DNA from: Neckera pumila
Taxonomy: Eukaryota; Streptophyta; Bryopsida; Hypnales; Neckeraceae
Direction of reading: 5' to 3'
Length of the DNA stretch: 64,000 bases
Assembly (NCBI GenBank): GCA_963969595.1
Contig: OZ018413.1
Coordinates: 15,303,711-15,367,710, forward strand
Below the pieces are notes generated by a model. That model searched no databases. It was not told where the DNA came from and saw only the letters and a list, made by a program, of their open reading frames with translations. Below are positions 1 to 12,873 of this stretch, piece by piece; the stretch's first letter is position 1; each line of letters opens with the position of its first letter. A program made the position numbers and the translations under genes.

Positions 1-514
1 TTGAGGGGTGGGGTAGCCTCTTGCAAGTTGAGAGATCTTGATCTGCTACGAGTCATTCTCGGAGAGAAAGGAGCTATGGATAGAAATGAAGAGGATCTGT
101 AGATAGGTCTATTGTTGTTTGTATTCTCTATTGGATCACTTGGAGCGATATCAAGTGGGGCTGCTTCTGGCTGGATGATATGATGACTGTATGGCTGGGG
201 CATAGGTGAAGAGAGTCTTTGGTTTCCAACCCTATCTTTTGGAGAGGTAATGCAGGGATTAGTTGGGTCAAAATAGTCAGATATATGAAAAGGATTGTTG
301 TGGACCAGAAGAGGGAGAGGGAGAGGGAGAACTCGAGGGAGAATGTCTTGAATCTGGTTAAGGACCCCAACAATAGAATGGTTAGCACTATTGTGAGACT
401 GAGGCAAATGTAAGTCAGTTTCTTGGGATGTATTTGAGGTGATGTGTAAAGGAGGATCAATTTGGTGAAAGACTAAAGGTGGCTCTACATAGTTGGGATC
501 TTCTCTCCTTCTCT

Positions 515-1952
515 CTATGGACACTCAACGCTCCCAGTAATGGCTAGAGCTAGCTGAGGAGGAGATTTTGTAGCAATGTGCCCTTGCCAACGGTGTAGGA
601 CAGGAAGGAACCCATCTTCATCCGGTATCGGATTAGGATGAGGGTTAGGAATGTGGTTCCTATTGTGGCGGTTATACCTATAGGTTTTTGGTTTCTTCGC
701 AATGGTGCTGTGTTGTGGTGGGGCTTGGGTTTGAGATTGGGCAGTTTCAGAGGTTGGGAAATGTGATTGTGGACTACGGATTGGGCCTCTATGGTCAAAG
801 CAAGTGTCGGAGGGGGGGGGGGGGGGGGGGGGGGGATTGCGCACAAACATGACACTGGTTTGGGGATGGATAAAGTCACGACAACGATAACATTGGAGGG
901 AGGGTTCCTCATACACAATTTTGAGCTCTATCAACCCTCCAGATTGGCTAGCAATCTGAATTTTAGGAATCCATCCTTGAGATAGGTCAGAGCTACGCAG
1001 TAACAATGAGTATTGAGAGCTGGGTCCGGAATGTCTGTAGCCATAATACGACCTAGGATACAAACAATAGCGTCTGAGAAGGAAATAAATTCCAACGGAA
1101 GGTTGGGAATAGATAGCCAACACGGGACAACTGGGCCAATCAGGGAACATGGATCAAAAGATGGCTGCCATCATTGGTAAGTGACTTCCCCTCCCGAGAA
1201 CTGATGAAGAAGAAGGTTTAAGGCTTTGTCTGTTGCTTGCCTACAATCCAACTTGACATAATGGAACCTACCTACTGCGGCTTTGTGAAGAACAATATGG
1301 TTGGGATACAGGCATCTATCTAGATCCTCCAACCATGTTTTCCTGGTTTGATAATTTATTATTCTCCCCACAAAGCATGCAATTACAATATGATCCTTGA
1401 GATTCCTGGTCTGATGAGAAAGAGCAATGGATCAACGACAAAGTACGGGAGAGTCTTGCAAGGTTGAACCAGCAACCCCGCCCAATTTCGAACCAGAGTG
1501 GATGGAAGAGTTTCACCTATTGAGCAAAAAAAAGGGTTGAGGGGCATGACCGTATGGGCTGATGGGTCGCGAGTTTGCCGGTCTTCCCGGGCACCCTCAC
1601 CGAGCTTTGGTGTTGTAGGGCGGGGTTGAGTCCGAGGTTGATGATTAATATATCTCTGTTGCAAATCTCCCCTCCAAGGCGCCTTGTTGTGTTTGCTTTG
1701 TCCTTCTTGTGGAGCTTCCCGCCATGGTGCCTCACCGTGTCTGGGCTGCTCGTGAGAGTGAGATGGTCTAGAGCTTAGGTTCCTTGCGTATTCACGGTGC
1801 ATCTGGAGGGAATAATCCCCTATGTAGAGGAGGCCATCCCTTATTGCGTCCCAATAAGATCCCATTGCCATATGAATAGAATCTGGACAAGCGCACCAAC
1901 TGACCAAAAATGAAGGACTTAGGATTCGAATGAGTGCAAAGTAGCTTACCAC
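515..1952 (-). pseudogene. Decayed LINE ORF1 (DUF4283 / zinc-knuckle, gag-like)
   Basis: Reading the minus strand from 1952 to 515, fragments in shifting frames follow the order of the plant L1-type LINE ORF1: a Pro/Arg-rich N-terminal part, then FHYVKLDCRQATDKAL, then a segment reading GPVVPCWLSIPNLPLEFI in a frame offset from the longest ORF, then the linker VYEEPSLQCYRC leading to a degenerate zinc knuckle. The W-x-S/x-PNLPLEF block and the following CYRC are typical of DUF4283 proteins, which bind LINE RNA. The frame changes several times and the knuckle lacks its later Cys/His, so the copy is dead. A 24-base G run (812-835) lies inside it. No endonuclease or RT domain follows within the window, so the element is partial or continues beyond the left edge. 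The family call is fairly safe; exact limits are not. Confidence 0.72.
812..835. repeat. Poly-G run of 24
   Basis: Twenty-four consecutive G residues, giving poly-Pro on the minus strand inside the dead LINE ORF1. Its length may be misassembled or variable, because polymerases slip on such runs. Confidence 0.95.
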
Positions 1953-1959
1953 ATAAATC

Positions 1960-4100
1960 CGAGTTGTTCAATCTAGGTTGGAGAACAACCACTCGTACCT
2001 CCTTAGTGTATGCAGATTACACGGGAGCTGCACTGATTCAGAGTAATAATGTCCTTGAGTTATGCGAGAAAGCTTCAAATCAGTGCTCAAGCATCGTCCG
2101 AAATCCTCACCGTACCTCCACCAAGTCCTTCAAAGTTTTGGCAAGAACTGGTTAAGAACAATTGGTATGCGCAAATGAAAAACCGGCTACTTAATCAACT
2201 AGACCGTGATCGATAGACGAGAATAATCAGCAGATGTCCAAAATGATACCCGGTTGTCTAGCAACTAGGAGCACCAATGTACAGATGCTTTGGTACTTGA
2301 TTGCCAACCGCCTAATTGATAGGCCTGGTTGATAATGCTTATGCACGGACCTCAATCGACTAGTCGACAGATGCACCAATATGCGAAAGCCCGATCAATT
2401 GATTGACAGATGCATCAAGATATTGCCCAATTGGAAGAAATGTCCAGATGGACTGAGAATTCTGAACCCGGATACCTAATCAAGAGCAACTACCTAATCA
2501 ACTAGCCGACTTGCCTTGTCAACAAAGGCCTAAACCAACAACCTGATCGTTAGAAGCCTGGTCGACCAAAATTCAGGTACACTCCGCTACCTTAACCATT
2601 GATGCTGGGACTTGAATTTGATGCTGCTCAGGCGCTTAGGCCTCACGGATGTCAGGCTCGTCATGATCCCTATCTTATGTGGACTACGCTTTGTCAAACT
2701 GGCAATGTAGTCTAACCCTAAAGCTTTGATGCTAGTGAGAATCAATGCGCTGCAAAGCCCAGTGGGTGAATGCACGGTTGAGTGGACCACTCTTCATGTC
2801 ACAGTGCTTTTTTCAGTGACATCTTTGCATTGCAAGCCACATTGTAGATAATAGACTACACCGTTGTAGTTATAAATTTGAACGTACATTCTCAACTTGA
2901 ATACAAAGACAACTATGTAATTATTTAGAAGGTCTCTTCTTTAAATAAAGAACAATGGACTTTTATAGTTGCAGTATGAATTTTGCAAACTCCATTTAGC
3001 ATTGTATAAGAGTCATTTTAATGAAGAGAATATTCTTGTTATTGTATTAGTGACTCATCATGTGTTGTAATATAGATTGAGGTGCCTAGAATAATGTTTT
3101 CCTTCATAATGATTCTAAAATAGTAGTTATGGACTTTTAAAGGATCTGAGCTGAATCATATTTTCAAAAGTCCATAAAAGAGTAAAAACAATGAGTTTTC
3201 AAAAATTAAAATTAAAATCCTAAATATTGCTAGAAATTGCAAATGGGCTTTAAATCAACATTGGAGATTGGATCAATTTCAAATAGTTGGCATTTTCAAG
3301 ATTTAGGGTACCAGAATGAGTGAATGATGTTATTAGGTATTTTGGGTGGGATACATTGTAGGGTTCTAAAAGGATCCTCTCCAATGCTTATTCTACACCA
3401 CCATGTTTCTTTCTCCAGATTTTTGTGCTCTTTTTCCTTGTGCAAAGTTTTTCTGGCTAGCCTTGTAGTGAATTCTATGGATATGGACTTCTGCCACCTT
3501 TGGTCCACTCAACCATGCAACCACCCTGCTGCCTTTTGAATCTCAACATTCCTTTGTTTTGGCATCTTCTTCTTGCAGAGATTGACAGCACTTGGGACCC
3601 GACGTCGGTGAAGTAACCCCCTGAAACAACTCCCCAAAGCAAGAGAATCCTCCTTGCCTGACAACTGACTCTCTTCGCCTAGACTCAAGATCCAGTTTTT
3701 TTGGACCCTCACTTCGTCATGCACACCGTATGGAATTTGAATCGATCGGTATCCCCCACCACTCAATGCTTAAACTCCCACCAACATATCTAATAGCACT
3801 ACCTTGGAACCAAAGTCGAGACAGCCGAAAGAGGACTCCAAACGCGACCCAGCGCTCCGAACAAAACCCCGGCACGCTTGGAACCTTTAGTCCTGATCTA
3901 ACGATATCCAGACCTAAATCCAGTGAATGGATGCTCAAGAGAAGCGCAATTCAACCAATACTACGGTGCGACAACATGCTACGTGTGAAATCCTAAACCG
4001 GTGTAAGAAATCAAAAAATCAACCTACTGGACCCTAAAATTCTAGATCCGATTTTCACGGACCGCCTGTGCCATCGCGCGTCGAGCACGAAAAAGAACAT
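1960..4100. other. Unassigned degenerate DNA, no intact gene
   Basis: No intact gene is visible. Between about 2160 and 2590 short related words recur (variants of ATTGATTGACAG and CAACTAG), suggesting old repeat DNA. On the minus strand from about 3938 to 3296, three short open stretches in different frames succeed one another with stops between them and mixed base composition closer to coding than the flanks. They could be another retroelement remnant, but I recognise no domain. Confidence 0.4.
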
Positions 4101-4169
4101 AGCTTTTTTAGGCAGCTCACTACAAGCGGAGATTTTATTTTTTTTCTTTGAAATTTTCACACAACATTC

Positions 4170-4998
4170 TCCCAAGGGGTACCTTTAAGGTCCAACAATT
4201 TTCATAACTTTTGACTATAAGGGTAAGAAGTTATTGCATGATAAGTGATTTTTAATGCTCAACGGGTAGCCCGATCAGCAAAAAAAATTCTTTAAAAATC
4301 ACTTTTTAAAAAAATTAAAATTTTGAAATTGGTTCTTTGGATTTATGTATACGCGGGAGCTTTGAAGCATTCTATTTTGATCTATGAGTCAAAAGTTATG
4401 AGAATTCTTAGTTTGACGGTAGTTATAGAATCTCTACTCTAAAATAAACTTTGAAGTCCTTTATTTCACTCAATTTTCAATATTTTAAGAAAAAAACAAA
4501 AAACATTAGGTGTAGATAGGTTATTACAACATTATAACCATTGGGATTGGCATTTGTAATTCTATGATTAAATTCTTAACAATTTAGTGTTGTGAATCAT
4601 TCTCTACTTCTTTCCACTTACTATTTTTTTCTATATGTTGTACAAATCCAAATGATCTAAAATTTTTCAAGCATATAGCCAACTTGACTTCAAAAATGAA
4701 TCCAAAGAGTAACCACCATTTTGGACATTTTTTCATATAAATGTGACCTTGTCAAGTGCAACTGCCCGGATTTTCGCAAGGACAAAAAAAGAATTTTTCT
4801 CAATTCAAATACTAATATCTTGCAATTCACACGGCGGAAAATTCTGAAATTTTTTCTACATCTTTTCAAACAGGTTTACCACAAGGTCCTATAGTTATAT
4901 GTGTACAAAAATGTTTTTTTTCTAAAATTTGATACTTGTATTAGAAATGGTAGTTTTGGAGCATTTTTGGTGAAAACATAGTCAAAAACCTTTAGGGG
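4170..4998 (-). mobile_element. TTAA-bounded TIR element, copy A (reverse orientation)
   Basis: The right end reads CCTTTAGGGG directly followed by TTAA at 4999-5002. The left end is decayed; a related block, CCTTTAAGGTCC, lies near 4182-4193. Internal sequence matches, in reverse orientation, the copy at 6725-7648 (for example the words around AAATGGTAGTTTTGGAGCA versus TGCTCCAAAACTGCCATTT). There is no coding capacity, so it is non-autonomous. The left boundary is approximate. Confidence 0.6.
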
Positions 4999-5002
4999 TT
5001 AA

Positions 5003-6724
5003 GTCAATATCATATTTATTAGCATTTTAGTTTATCCCATGTGTAGGTCAGTTTTTTAATTAATTAGGGAAAGAGCATGTCTAAAATATGAAAAGTTGTA
5101 CATTTATTTCTAAAAATTTGAAAACAATTCTTTGTTGCCGATTTTGAATATTCCAAAATTACTATCAAGAAAATTTAGAAAAAAAAATACATTCATATGT
5201 GAATAGAAACAAAACATTCCTACAATAGGAGTGTTGAAAAATTAGGAAGAACTATGTGCCAAAAGTCAAGAAAAATTGATCCAGCTGCTGAATTGTCAAA
5301 ATGTCAAAATTAAATTATTTCAACATACATGTGCTGAATCTGACCTAAGCTTATGGTAGTCTATCATTTTATACATCCACCCATAGATAAAAATCAAGTA
5401 TAATGTTATTGATTTTTTTCTTACATGTTTGCAATTTTCCAATATATTAATATATTCCTCAAGTTGAAGAAAACATAAGTCTTTTTCAAAAAGGTTATAA
5501 AATTGAACATTTCCCTCTAGAGGGAATTGAAAAACTATTTGTACTATTTTTGGGTATGATGATTTTAGAGATATTTAGAAAGTGGGCTCTAAAGATTGGT
5601 ACAGAAATAGAAACTCAAATTTGAAATACAAGGCCGCATATTGAAGTAAAAACTTGAAATTTATTTATACTTTTGTCAACTTCACCTTCTTTCTAAGATG
5701 TATTATTTTATATCAATTTTGCTCAAAACACCCAAAATGCTTTTGAGGCTAATACATTGTGGTTATACGGCTTCAAGTTATAGTGGGTTCAATATTGAAA
5801 GTTTTTCATATTAGTCCCTTCAAAGTATTGTGTCCTCAATAATGTCAAAAATGCTAAAGCATTGTTTTGCACTTGATCCCCATGGCCATCAGAAAGTAAT
5901 AATTAGATCTAATATGTCAAGGCCTAAATAAAATTTAATATAAAGGTTATCATCAAAAATAGTTTGAATTTTACAAGTTCACAGTTTAAAATAATTTTTT
6001 ATAATTTAATAAATTATAAAATTACAAATTATAAGTTTGAGTTTAATAATTTTATAGAATTCAAAAAAATATTTTAAGGAATTTACATATTTTGGGATTT
6101 TCAAATTTGAACTTTCAAATTTTTTCAAAATTGGTTGTCATTAACAATGGAAAAAGTGTGGTGGGTCTTACTGTGAAATTAGTATTAAATCTTATACTTA
6201 TGCAAATTATTTAGAAAAATGCAATTCTTCAGTATTCTTTCAAATTCAAAATGACGTTGATGCCACTTATACAAGGAATTCATTTTTTTGTTTTTCTAAA
6301 TTGGCAAGGTAGAGTTAAAGCTTGAGCAAATAATAAAAATAATTTGAGTGAAAACCTTCAAATTAAGATTGGTTTCGCTAATATTTCTAGTGACAACTTT
6401 TAGGGTCCTCTTTCTATTATAACAAATACAAAATTTAATTCCAAAGCCACACAATCTAATGCTATGGAATTTTGATGTCACAACTAAAGCCTCATAATTG
6501 AAGCAACAAACTAACATTAAAACCTTGATTATTGTGGAATTTTGATGCTACACGACTCTAAGTATCATAATTGAAACCAAAAATTGCCATTAGTTTTCTA
6601 GAGTAACTAATGAGATGTACAAATTTAATTTTCGTATTTTAAATATTTTAAACAATACTAATAACTAGGCTACCAACCCCTTTTTTTTGGCACCATGGGG
6701 CCAAATTGCACCATTTCACAATAA
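5003..6724. other. AT-rich intergenic DNA
   Basis: Very AT-rich sequence between two copies of the TTAA-bounded family. No reading frame with recognisable protein content and no tRNA-like fold was seen. Confidence 0.6.
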
Positions 6725-7648
6725 CCCCTAAAGTTCCTTGACTATGTTCTCACCAAAAATGCTCCAAAACTGCCATTTCTAGGACAGATACCAAATTTTT
6801 GAAAAATATCATTTTTGGACACATGTAACCATAGGATCTTGTAGTACTCTGGTTTGAGAATGTGTGGAAAAAATTTCAGAATTTTCCATCATGTAAATTG
6901 GAAGATATTAGCGTTTGAAGTGACAAAAGTCCATTTTTTGGCCCTACAAAAAATCGGGCAGCTGCACTTCACAAGGTCAAATTATTATGAAAAAAAATCT
7001 AAAACGGTTGTGCTTCTTTGGATTCATTCTTCAAGGCAAGTTGGATACTTGCTTGAAAATTTTCAGATTATTTGGAATTGTACAACATATAGTAAAAAAA
7101 CAAAAAGTAGAAAGAAGTAGAAAATATTTCAAAACACTAAATTGTTAAGAAGTTAATTATGGAATTGAAATATGCCAATCCCAATGGTTGCAATGTTTTA
7201 ATAAACAATCCACATCCTAAAATTTTATTTTTTTGAAAAATATTGAAAATTGAGTGAAACAAACGACTTCAAAGTTTATTTTACAATAGACAATCCATAA
7301 ATGCCCGCAAACTAAAAATCCTTATAACATTTGACTCATTGATCAGAATGGAATGATTCAAAGCTTTGCAAGTATATATAAATCTAATAAATCAATTTCA
7401 AATTTTTATTTTTGAAAAAAGTGATTTTTTCTGATCTGCCCAAATTGCCCGAGTTGAGAAACAAACAACATATTAGGCCATAACTTTTGACTCGTATTTC
7501 CAAATGTCATGAGATTTAGTGCATATGAAAGATATTCCTTGTCTCCACCTTCTATAAAAATTTCAGCCCAAAATATGCAAATCTCCAGTCACACGTACCT
7601 GCCCAAGATTTCTATGTTGCCAAAAAATGCATGTTGGTCCTTTAGGGG
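6725..7648 (+). mobile_element. TTAA-bounded TIR element, copy B
   Basis: Starts with CCCCTAAAG after ATAA and ends with GGTCCTTTAGGGG before TAAT, so the TIRs are clear while the flanking TTAA has decayed by a base at each side. About 924 bp, AT-rich and without a transposase. It shares internal blocks with the copies at 4.2-5.0, 12.9-13.8 and 24.2-25.0 kb. Confidence 0.7.
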
Positions 7649-8080
7649 TAATGTCTACTTTTTTGCCAGATAAAAGTAATAATTTTTGGCCCAAAATTTA
7701 CCATTTCTATTTAGAATGTGGATGAAGTTGCCAAATTTGGATGAAAAAGTGCATGAATATGATTGAAAAGTGTTTTTTGGTCCAAAAGATGAATGAATGT
7801 AGAAATACAATGCTTCTCCAAATTTTAAATGATCACAATCCAGGCACTTTCTCAAAAAGTAAAAAAGGTCTGCAAGTTGCTACCAGTGATAACTGAATGG
7901 ATGTGTAGGACTTTGAGGGTTTTGTCATAAATTTTCAATGCGTGTACATGGAAATTAAAGTCTGTATTGAACCATTGCTGGAATAATTTGGCTCATTGGG
8001 AACAACTTGAACTTTCTGTCATCCATGCATTTGCATGTGCACACGGGGTTAAGTAGTCTCAATGCTGTTGCGGACACTAT

Positions 8081-8704
8081 GTGTCCAATGAATGACAAAA
8101 ATCTTTGCATATAGAACATAAGTGCGATTGTTCATCCTTGGAATTTTGTGCAAAAAGGGGAGAGCTTCTATAATAGTTCTTGTCCTTGAATGAGTGCTTT
8201 TGATTTTCGCACTGTAAATGATGCACACTGTATCAAAAAGGAAGATTTTTTGCAATAACCAGCCTGTCCTTATAGAATTAATCCTATAAGGACGGTCTGG
8301 TCTCCACAGAAGTCATCCTTTTTGATGCAATGTGCATCATCTACTTAACCCTTGAAGGACCAGAGAGCCCTTTGCGGCCATATAGTATGTTACGTATTTG
8401 GTGATATTTGATCAAGAGGACATTGATCAATTGCTTTTTAGCACAAAGTACACTAGTAATCATGATAGAATGTAAATAATCACATATTACAATACATATA
8501 TTAAACCATAATTGAAGAATTATAAGGTTAAATACGAGTCGTATGGAGCATTCCCTATGGTCCTTCTAGGGTTAAAAAAAATCAAAAGCACTCATTCAGG
8601 GACAAGCTACTATAGAAGGTCTCCCCTTTTTGCACAAAATTCCAAGGATGAACAATTGCACTTTTGTTCTATATGCAAAGATTCTTTGTCATTCATTGGA
8701 CATT
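8081..8704. repeat. Large nested foldback structure
   Basis: Two arms of about 123 bp (8081-8203 and 8581-8704) are inverted copies of each other with high identity; both include the words for TCCTTGGAATTTTGTGCA in opposite orientation. Between them lies a second palindrome (about 8219-8340) with arms around ATGATGCACACTGTATCAAA and an inner stem GTCCTTATAG/CTATAAGGAC, followed by a 223-bp TTAA-bounded element (8349-8571). The transcript would fold into a long double-stranded hairpin. No protein is encoded. Confidence 0.8.
8349..8571 (+). mobile_element. Short TTAA-bounded TIR element (MITE-like), copy E
   Basis: TTAA at 8345-8348 is followed by CCCTTGAAGGACC. The right end reads GGTCCTTCTAGGG and is followed by TTAA at 8572-8575. 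The TIRs match at 12 of 13 positions. At 223 bp with no ORF it is a miniature element. The CCCTAGAAGG-like end plus TTAA target resembles piggyBac ends; that assignment is inference. Confidence 0.75.
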
Positions 8705-8709
8705 TAAGG

Positions 8710-10380
8710 TAGAGCCACTTATTCCCAACTATCTAGTGACCCATTTCCGACCTATAGGTGCACATATTTTTGACTAAGCTTAGAATGTTTTTTTTGTCCT
8801 TTTCAAGGTTGGAATTAATAAATACATGACACATGTCTAAAATTGTGAGAAAGAAAGTAGGAAATAATGATTAGGAAAAAAGTTCTTGAATGATTGGATT
8901 GGAACAGTCTACACATTGGCCATGGGTTTGGAGCACTTTTTGCCTCCCAAAATCCATAGTAATTTAAGTTCAAGTGATAAAATTACCAAATTTTTTGCAA
9001 TCCTTGTCATTTCTATCAATGTACCTCTAAAAAATATTTGTTTTGCCTTCATTACTCTAGATCATGTTGAAATTCCTTATTTGGTCGGTTATGGGTGACT
9101 CTACATTTGTGTCCGCAGCAGCATTACAGGGTTAAACCAATGTCTACGGTGGGATGATGAATGCAAAGTTTGTGACATAAGATACCTTAAAGAGTTTGGT
9201 TGAAAATCTATTGATATATTGTATGATGTTGGCGTACCAATACAGTACACCGTTAATGTGGAGAGAGGCAACCATGTTGTGTGCGTCATCAAGGAGTCAG
9301 AGATCAATAGTGGAGGAACTCTGGACGTTATCAACATTGATTCATGAACTGAAGGTGCAATCTCTAGAACACATGGGGCGGGGCACACTGTAAAATAGAA
9401 GCACCTATTGTCGATCTTTTAAGGGATTTTCAGCAGATCGTGAACAATTTATGACGAAACAAGTTTTTTCGCATGTAGAAAGATAGGACATATGGGGATT
9501 GAAATTTTTTCATAATTTTATTTCCAAAGGTGGAAATACTGTAAATTTTGGGAGCCAAAAAGTACTCAGGACCCATTGCCAATCTCTAGACTATTCCAAT
9601 TCCAATCAATCAAGATTGCTTTTTGTTCACTACTTTGCGACATGTGTCCTAACCTTATTAGTCTCAACCTTGAAAAAACATGTCCAAGCTTAGGTTGGAT
9701 TTGTTTAGGTTTGTTCCAGCTAAGATTGAAAATGGGTCCAGGTCGACAAAAGGTGCCTCTACCTTATTGTCTACCAATGCCCCCTATAGCTTTGGGTTTA
9801 TAATTTGAAATTATTAGTATTGCACAATGACGACAATTAGGTCCAATTCATTTACAGACTCCCTGTTTGAACCATTCAAAAAAATTTGTACATTGTGGAT
9901 TTAAATTGTTTGATTTTTGTCAACATAATCATCATTGCATCCTTACACAATCCCAATCATGCATATCAACTTTCACATTCAAAAAAACAAAATTCCATTT
10001 TTGGTAGATTTTTTTATTTAGTTTTCATGAAAATATAAGATAATTCATTGACAAATATTGGTGTTGAAATTTTTAATTCAATTGCATAGATATGTAGGAA
10101 GCATCCATAAGCACATTTTTCTAAGAAACAAGCATCTTCCAAAAAGTCCCACAATTCTAATATATAGATTTTCATGTTCATGTGACAATGCCTTAATTTG
10201 GGAGAATAAGTATCTATTTATTATATTCAATATTTCTATTTGTCCTTTACATGGTAACTAATTTTGTAACATTTGAGCATGAAATTATAATTACTTTGCC
10301 AAAGTCTAATTAAAATATAGAGATATTAATTTCTTCAAAGTTTGGTCATAAGACTTTTTATTGACCTCTTCATTGATCAT
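8710..10380. other. Intergenic DNA with one possible protein remnant
   Basis: Mostly AT-rich without genes. From about 9130 to 9390 (plus strand) one frame, interrupted by stops, reads protein-like stretches such as DILYDVGVPIQYTVNVERG. I do not recognise a family; it may be the remnant of a gene or transposon protein. Confidence 0.3.
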
Positions 10381-10518
10381 GCATTTGTTACTTGAGGGGT
10401 GTTTTTTAATATGAAAGACGTGCATATGGATGTTTCAGAGAGAGAGAATGCATTTGTTACTTGAGGGGTGTTTTTTAATATGAAAGACGTGGATATGGAT
10501 GTTTCAGAGAGAGAGAGA
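10381..10518. repeat. 69-bp tandem duplication
   Basis: Two nearly identical 69-bp units (10381-10449 and 10450-10518), each starting GCATTTGTTACTTGAGGGG and ending in a GA run. They differ by about one substitution (GTGCATATG versus GTGGATATG), so the duplication is young. Confidence 0.9.
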
Positions 10519-10519
10519 G

Positions 10520-12840
10520 AGAAACAGTATTTTTTCTTACACCCCAAGTCTAGGCACTTTTTAACGATTCAAGTCAAGGCAATACGTGTTCAGATGATAT
10601 CGAGCAATATTTTTTGCTCATTTGTTAATGTAATACACGTCTATGCATGTACCTGAGCCATTTCCAACTTCTCTAAACCACAGGTTGAGAAGTACAACTG
10701 CTGGACAACTTCTGTAAACTACCGGTAGAGGGAGTTAAGTTTATTTCACGGGAGGAGGCGGAATGGAGTCATGGTCCGTAACCTACACAAGCCATTTTGT
10801 CATCTGTGTTTCCCACAATGCAGATAAGCCATACAAGCGTGCAATTGTCAAAATTGGTATTGCTACTAAATGACATTACCAAGACTCATCCAAGCATCAT
10901 GCCCGTAGATTTTTCAACTGATCTTTCCTAATACACAGCATTTGTGCATTATCGAGAGGGTGGGAGGGAACTTCAAAAAATCTCATTAGATTCTGGTTCA
11001 GAGACTCATGAATCTCATTAAATCTCATTAACAGACTTTTGCTTATTCGTAAAGAATTTATCTCTTCTATGAATCAGTAACATTTTTGTACATTGCTATA
11101 CAGGCAATATTCGTTTCAAGACAGCTCAGGTTCGGGAGGGCGGGTGGGAACTCTAGCTTCACAAAGATCTTGTACAGTTCATATGTGCACCATTTGTTCA
11201 CTTATCCGTGCAAAGCCATTTATCGATTCTATTTAGAAAATACATGCTTCAACCAAGAAAGCATTCTTGCATTCAGTAGTACGCAATCGCTTCAGTTCAG
11301 AAGTCCATTATTATTACGTCATTAAAATCATCCTCGTCTCTTTAGACTGCTTTAGTCTAAAACTTAGAGGAATTTCAAGAATCCCAGGGTAGCTCAATCG
11401 ATACAATGTTCATTTTCTACTAGTCTCAATAGATCGCTGCAGTTCACGAATAGCTGACACTCAAGCGTCCGGAATACCTTAATCAGAGCATATATACTAA
11501 GATATAGTAATATTGTAATCTGATTTTGAAACTTGATTTTGAAACATGTATAAACTATTAAATGAATCACTATCGATTGATTCACTCGGACCCAAGCCCC
11601 TTATTCTTTGTGGATCAGTATATTACATTACCGGGAGGGTGGGTGGAAATTCTAAGAGTCTCGTAAGGCTACAGGAAACGAACACCAAACTCATAACCTC
11701 GTACTAACCAGTGCACGAGTAACTCGAGTACCAGAAATACGGATAAATAACAGAGCTCTCTCCTACTGTTACTGATCCTCGGAATATCAGAAAAGATCAA
11801 ACTAGGAGTTTATAATCTTACTATTACTGCAAACTCAACTCACTCAATGGTCTGGAAGCCTCCTAATATGGCAATCTTAATCACTTGAATGAGTCAACAA
11901 TATTGCTTATCATGTGATTGCTTGAACGGAGGAAGGTATCAAAAAACATTTTGAGCAGAACTATCTTGATATGCTCTATTTCGTTATATCGTTTGAACAA
12001 AAACGACTGGACTGCGAGCGTATGCACAGAAACCTAATCATGAGTTAACAAAGACCGTTCTGTAGTATCCAGATAGGTGGAATGTCTTGGATCCATCTCA
12101 ACCTAATTTCCATACTTGATATATAACCTGAATGCGAAAGACAAGTCAATCTAACAGCTGAGAGTAAAGTATGTATAGACAATGGTCCTACACACAATAT
12201 AATGTAGCCAAATCTTGAGGAGACACCCTCACCTGCACCCATATCCACACAACGAACACAAGGTTAGTCACGGGACGTATGCAAGGTGTCTTCGGTATGT
12301 CTCCAAGTTGTTATCCTAGCCAAAGATTTGGTAACACAAACAAGTTTGCAAGTACTGAATCCAAGCGTGAGAATTCAAGAACAAAGACAAAACTGTATCT
12401 ACATGTGTCCTCCTCTCTTCCCGGGATAATACGGATACCAAACCTGTGTAGACAGAGCAGTATCCATGGTGACGACAAGGGATGCCAGAGCAGCGTTGTG
12501 CAGGCTAGGCTCCAGGGACGCTCCAAGAAATCACAGAGCCACAGTGTTGCGTATCAGTGTTGAGTGACTCGTACAGCTAAAGACGTCTCTGCATGAGGGA
12601 GCTTCTTGCAGTAGCGGGTCAGCATCAAGCCTGGTGTACAGCATAGGGAGGCCATGTGGTCCGTCCTTTTTCAACACTCAGTTATGATTGATGACCGGAT
12701 TGATATTTATACTTGTGTTACACGTATGGGAAAACTTAGGTATAGTATCCCAATAAGCTAATATTTATCCCAGGGAAATAATTATTCATGACACATTTAT
12801 AGCTCCTAATGTCGTGTAGCATTACACAACACATTACAGA
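10520..12840. other. No gene recognised
   Basis: Apart from the G-rich blocks, this moderately GC-balanced stretch shows only short open frames on both strands (94 aa or less) with no recognisable domain. It could hold non-coding RNA or decayed retroelement sequence. Confidence 0.4.
10951..11646 (+). repeat. Recurrent G-rich blocks, one perfect G-quadruplex motif
   Basis: Three related G-rich blocks occur at about 10956-10968, 11134-11148 and 11633-11646. The middle one is GGGAGGGCGGGTGGG, a textbook four-tract quadruplex motif with one-base loops; the third is GGGAGGGTGGGTGG. Similar words flank them (a CATTA-like word before, AACT/AATT then TCTC after), so they are probably degenerate copies of one repeat. 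Confidence 0.6.
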
Positions 12841-12841
12841 G

Positions 12842-12864
12842 ACGAGAGAGAGAGAGAGAGAGAG
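12842..12864. repeat. GA microsatellite
   Basis: A near-perfect (GA)n run immediately left of a TTAA-bounded element. Confidence 0.9.
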
Positions 12865-12873
12865 TTGAATTAA

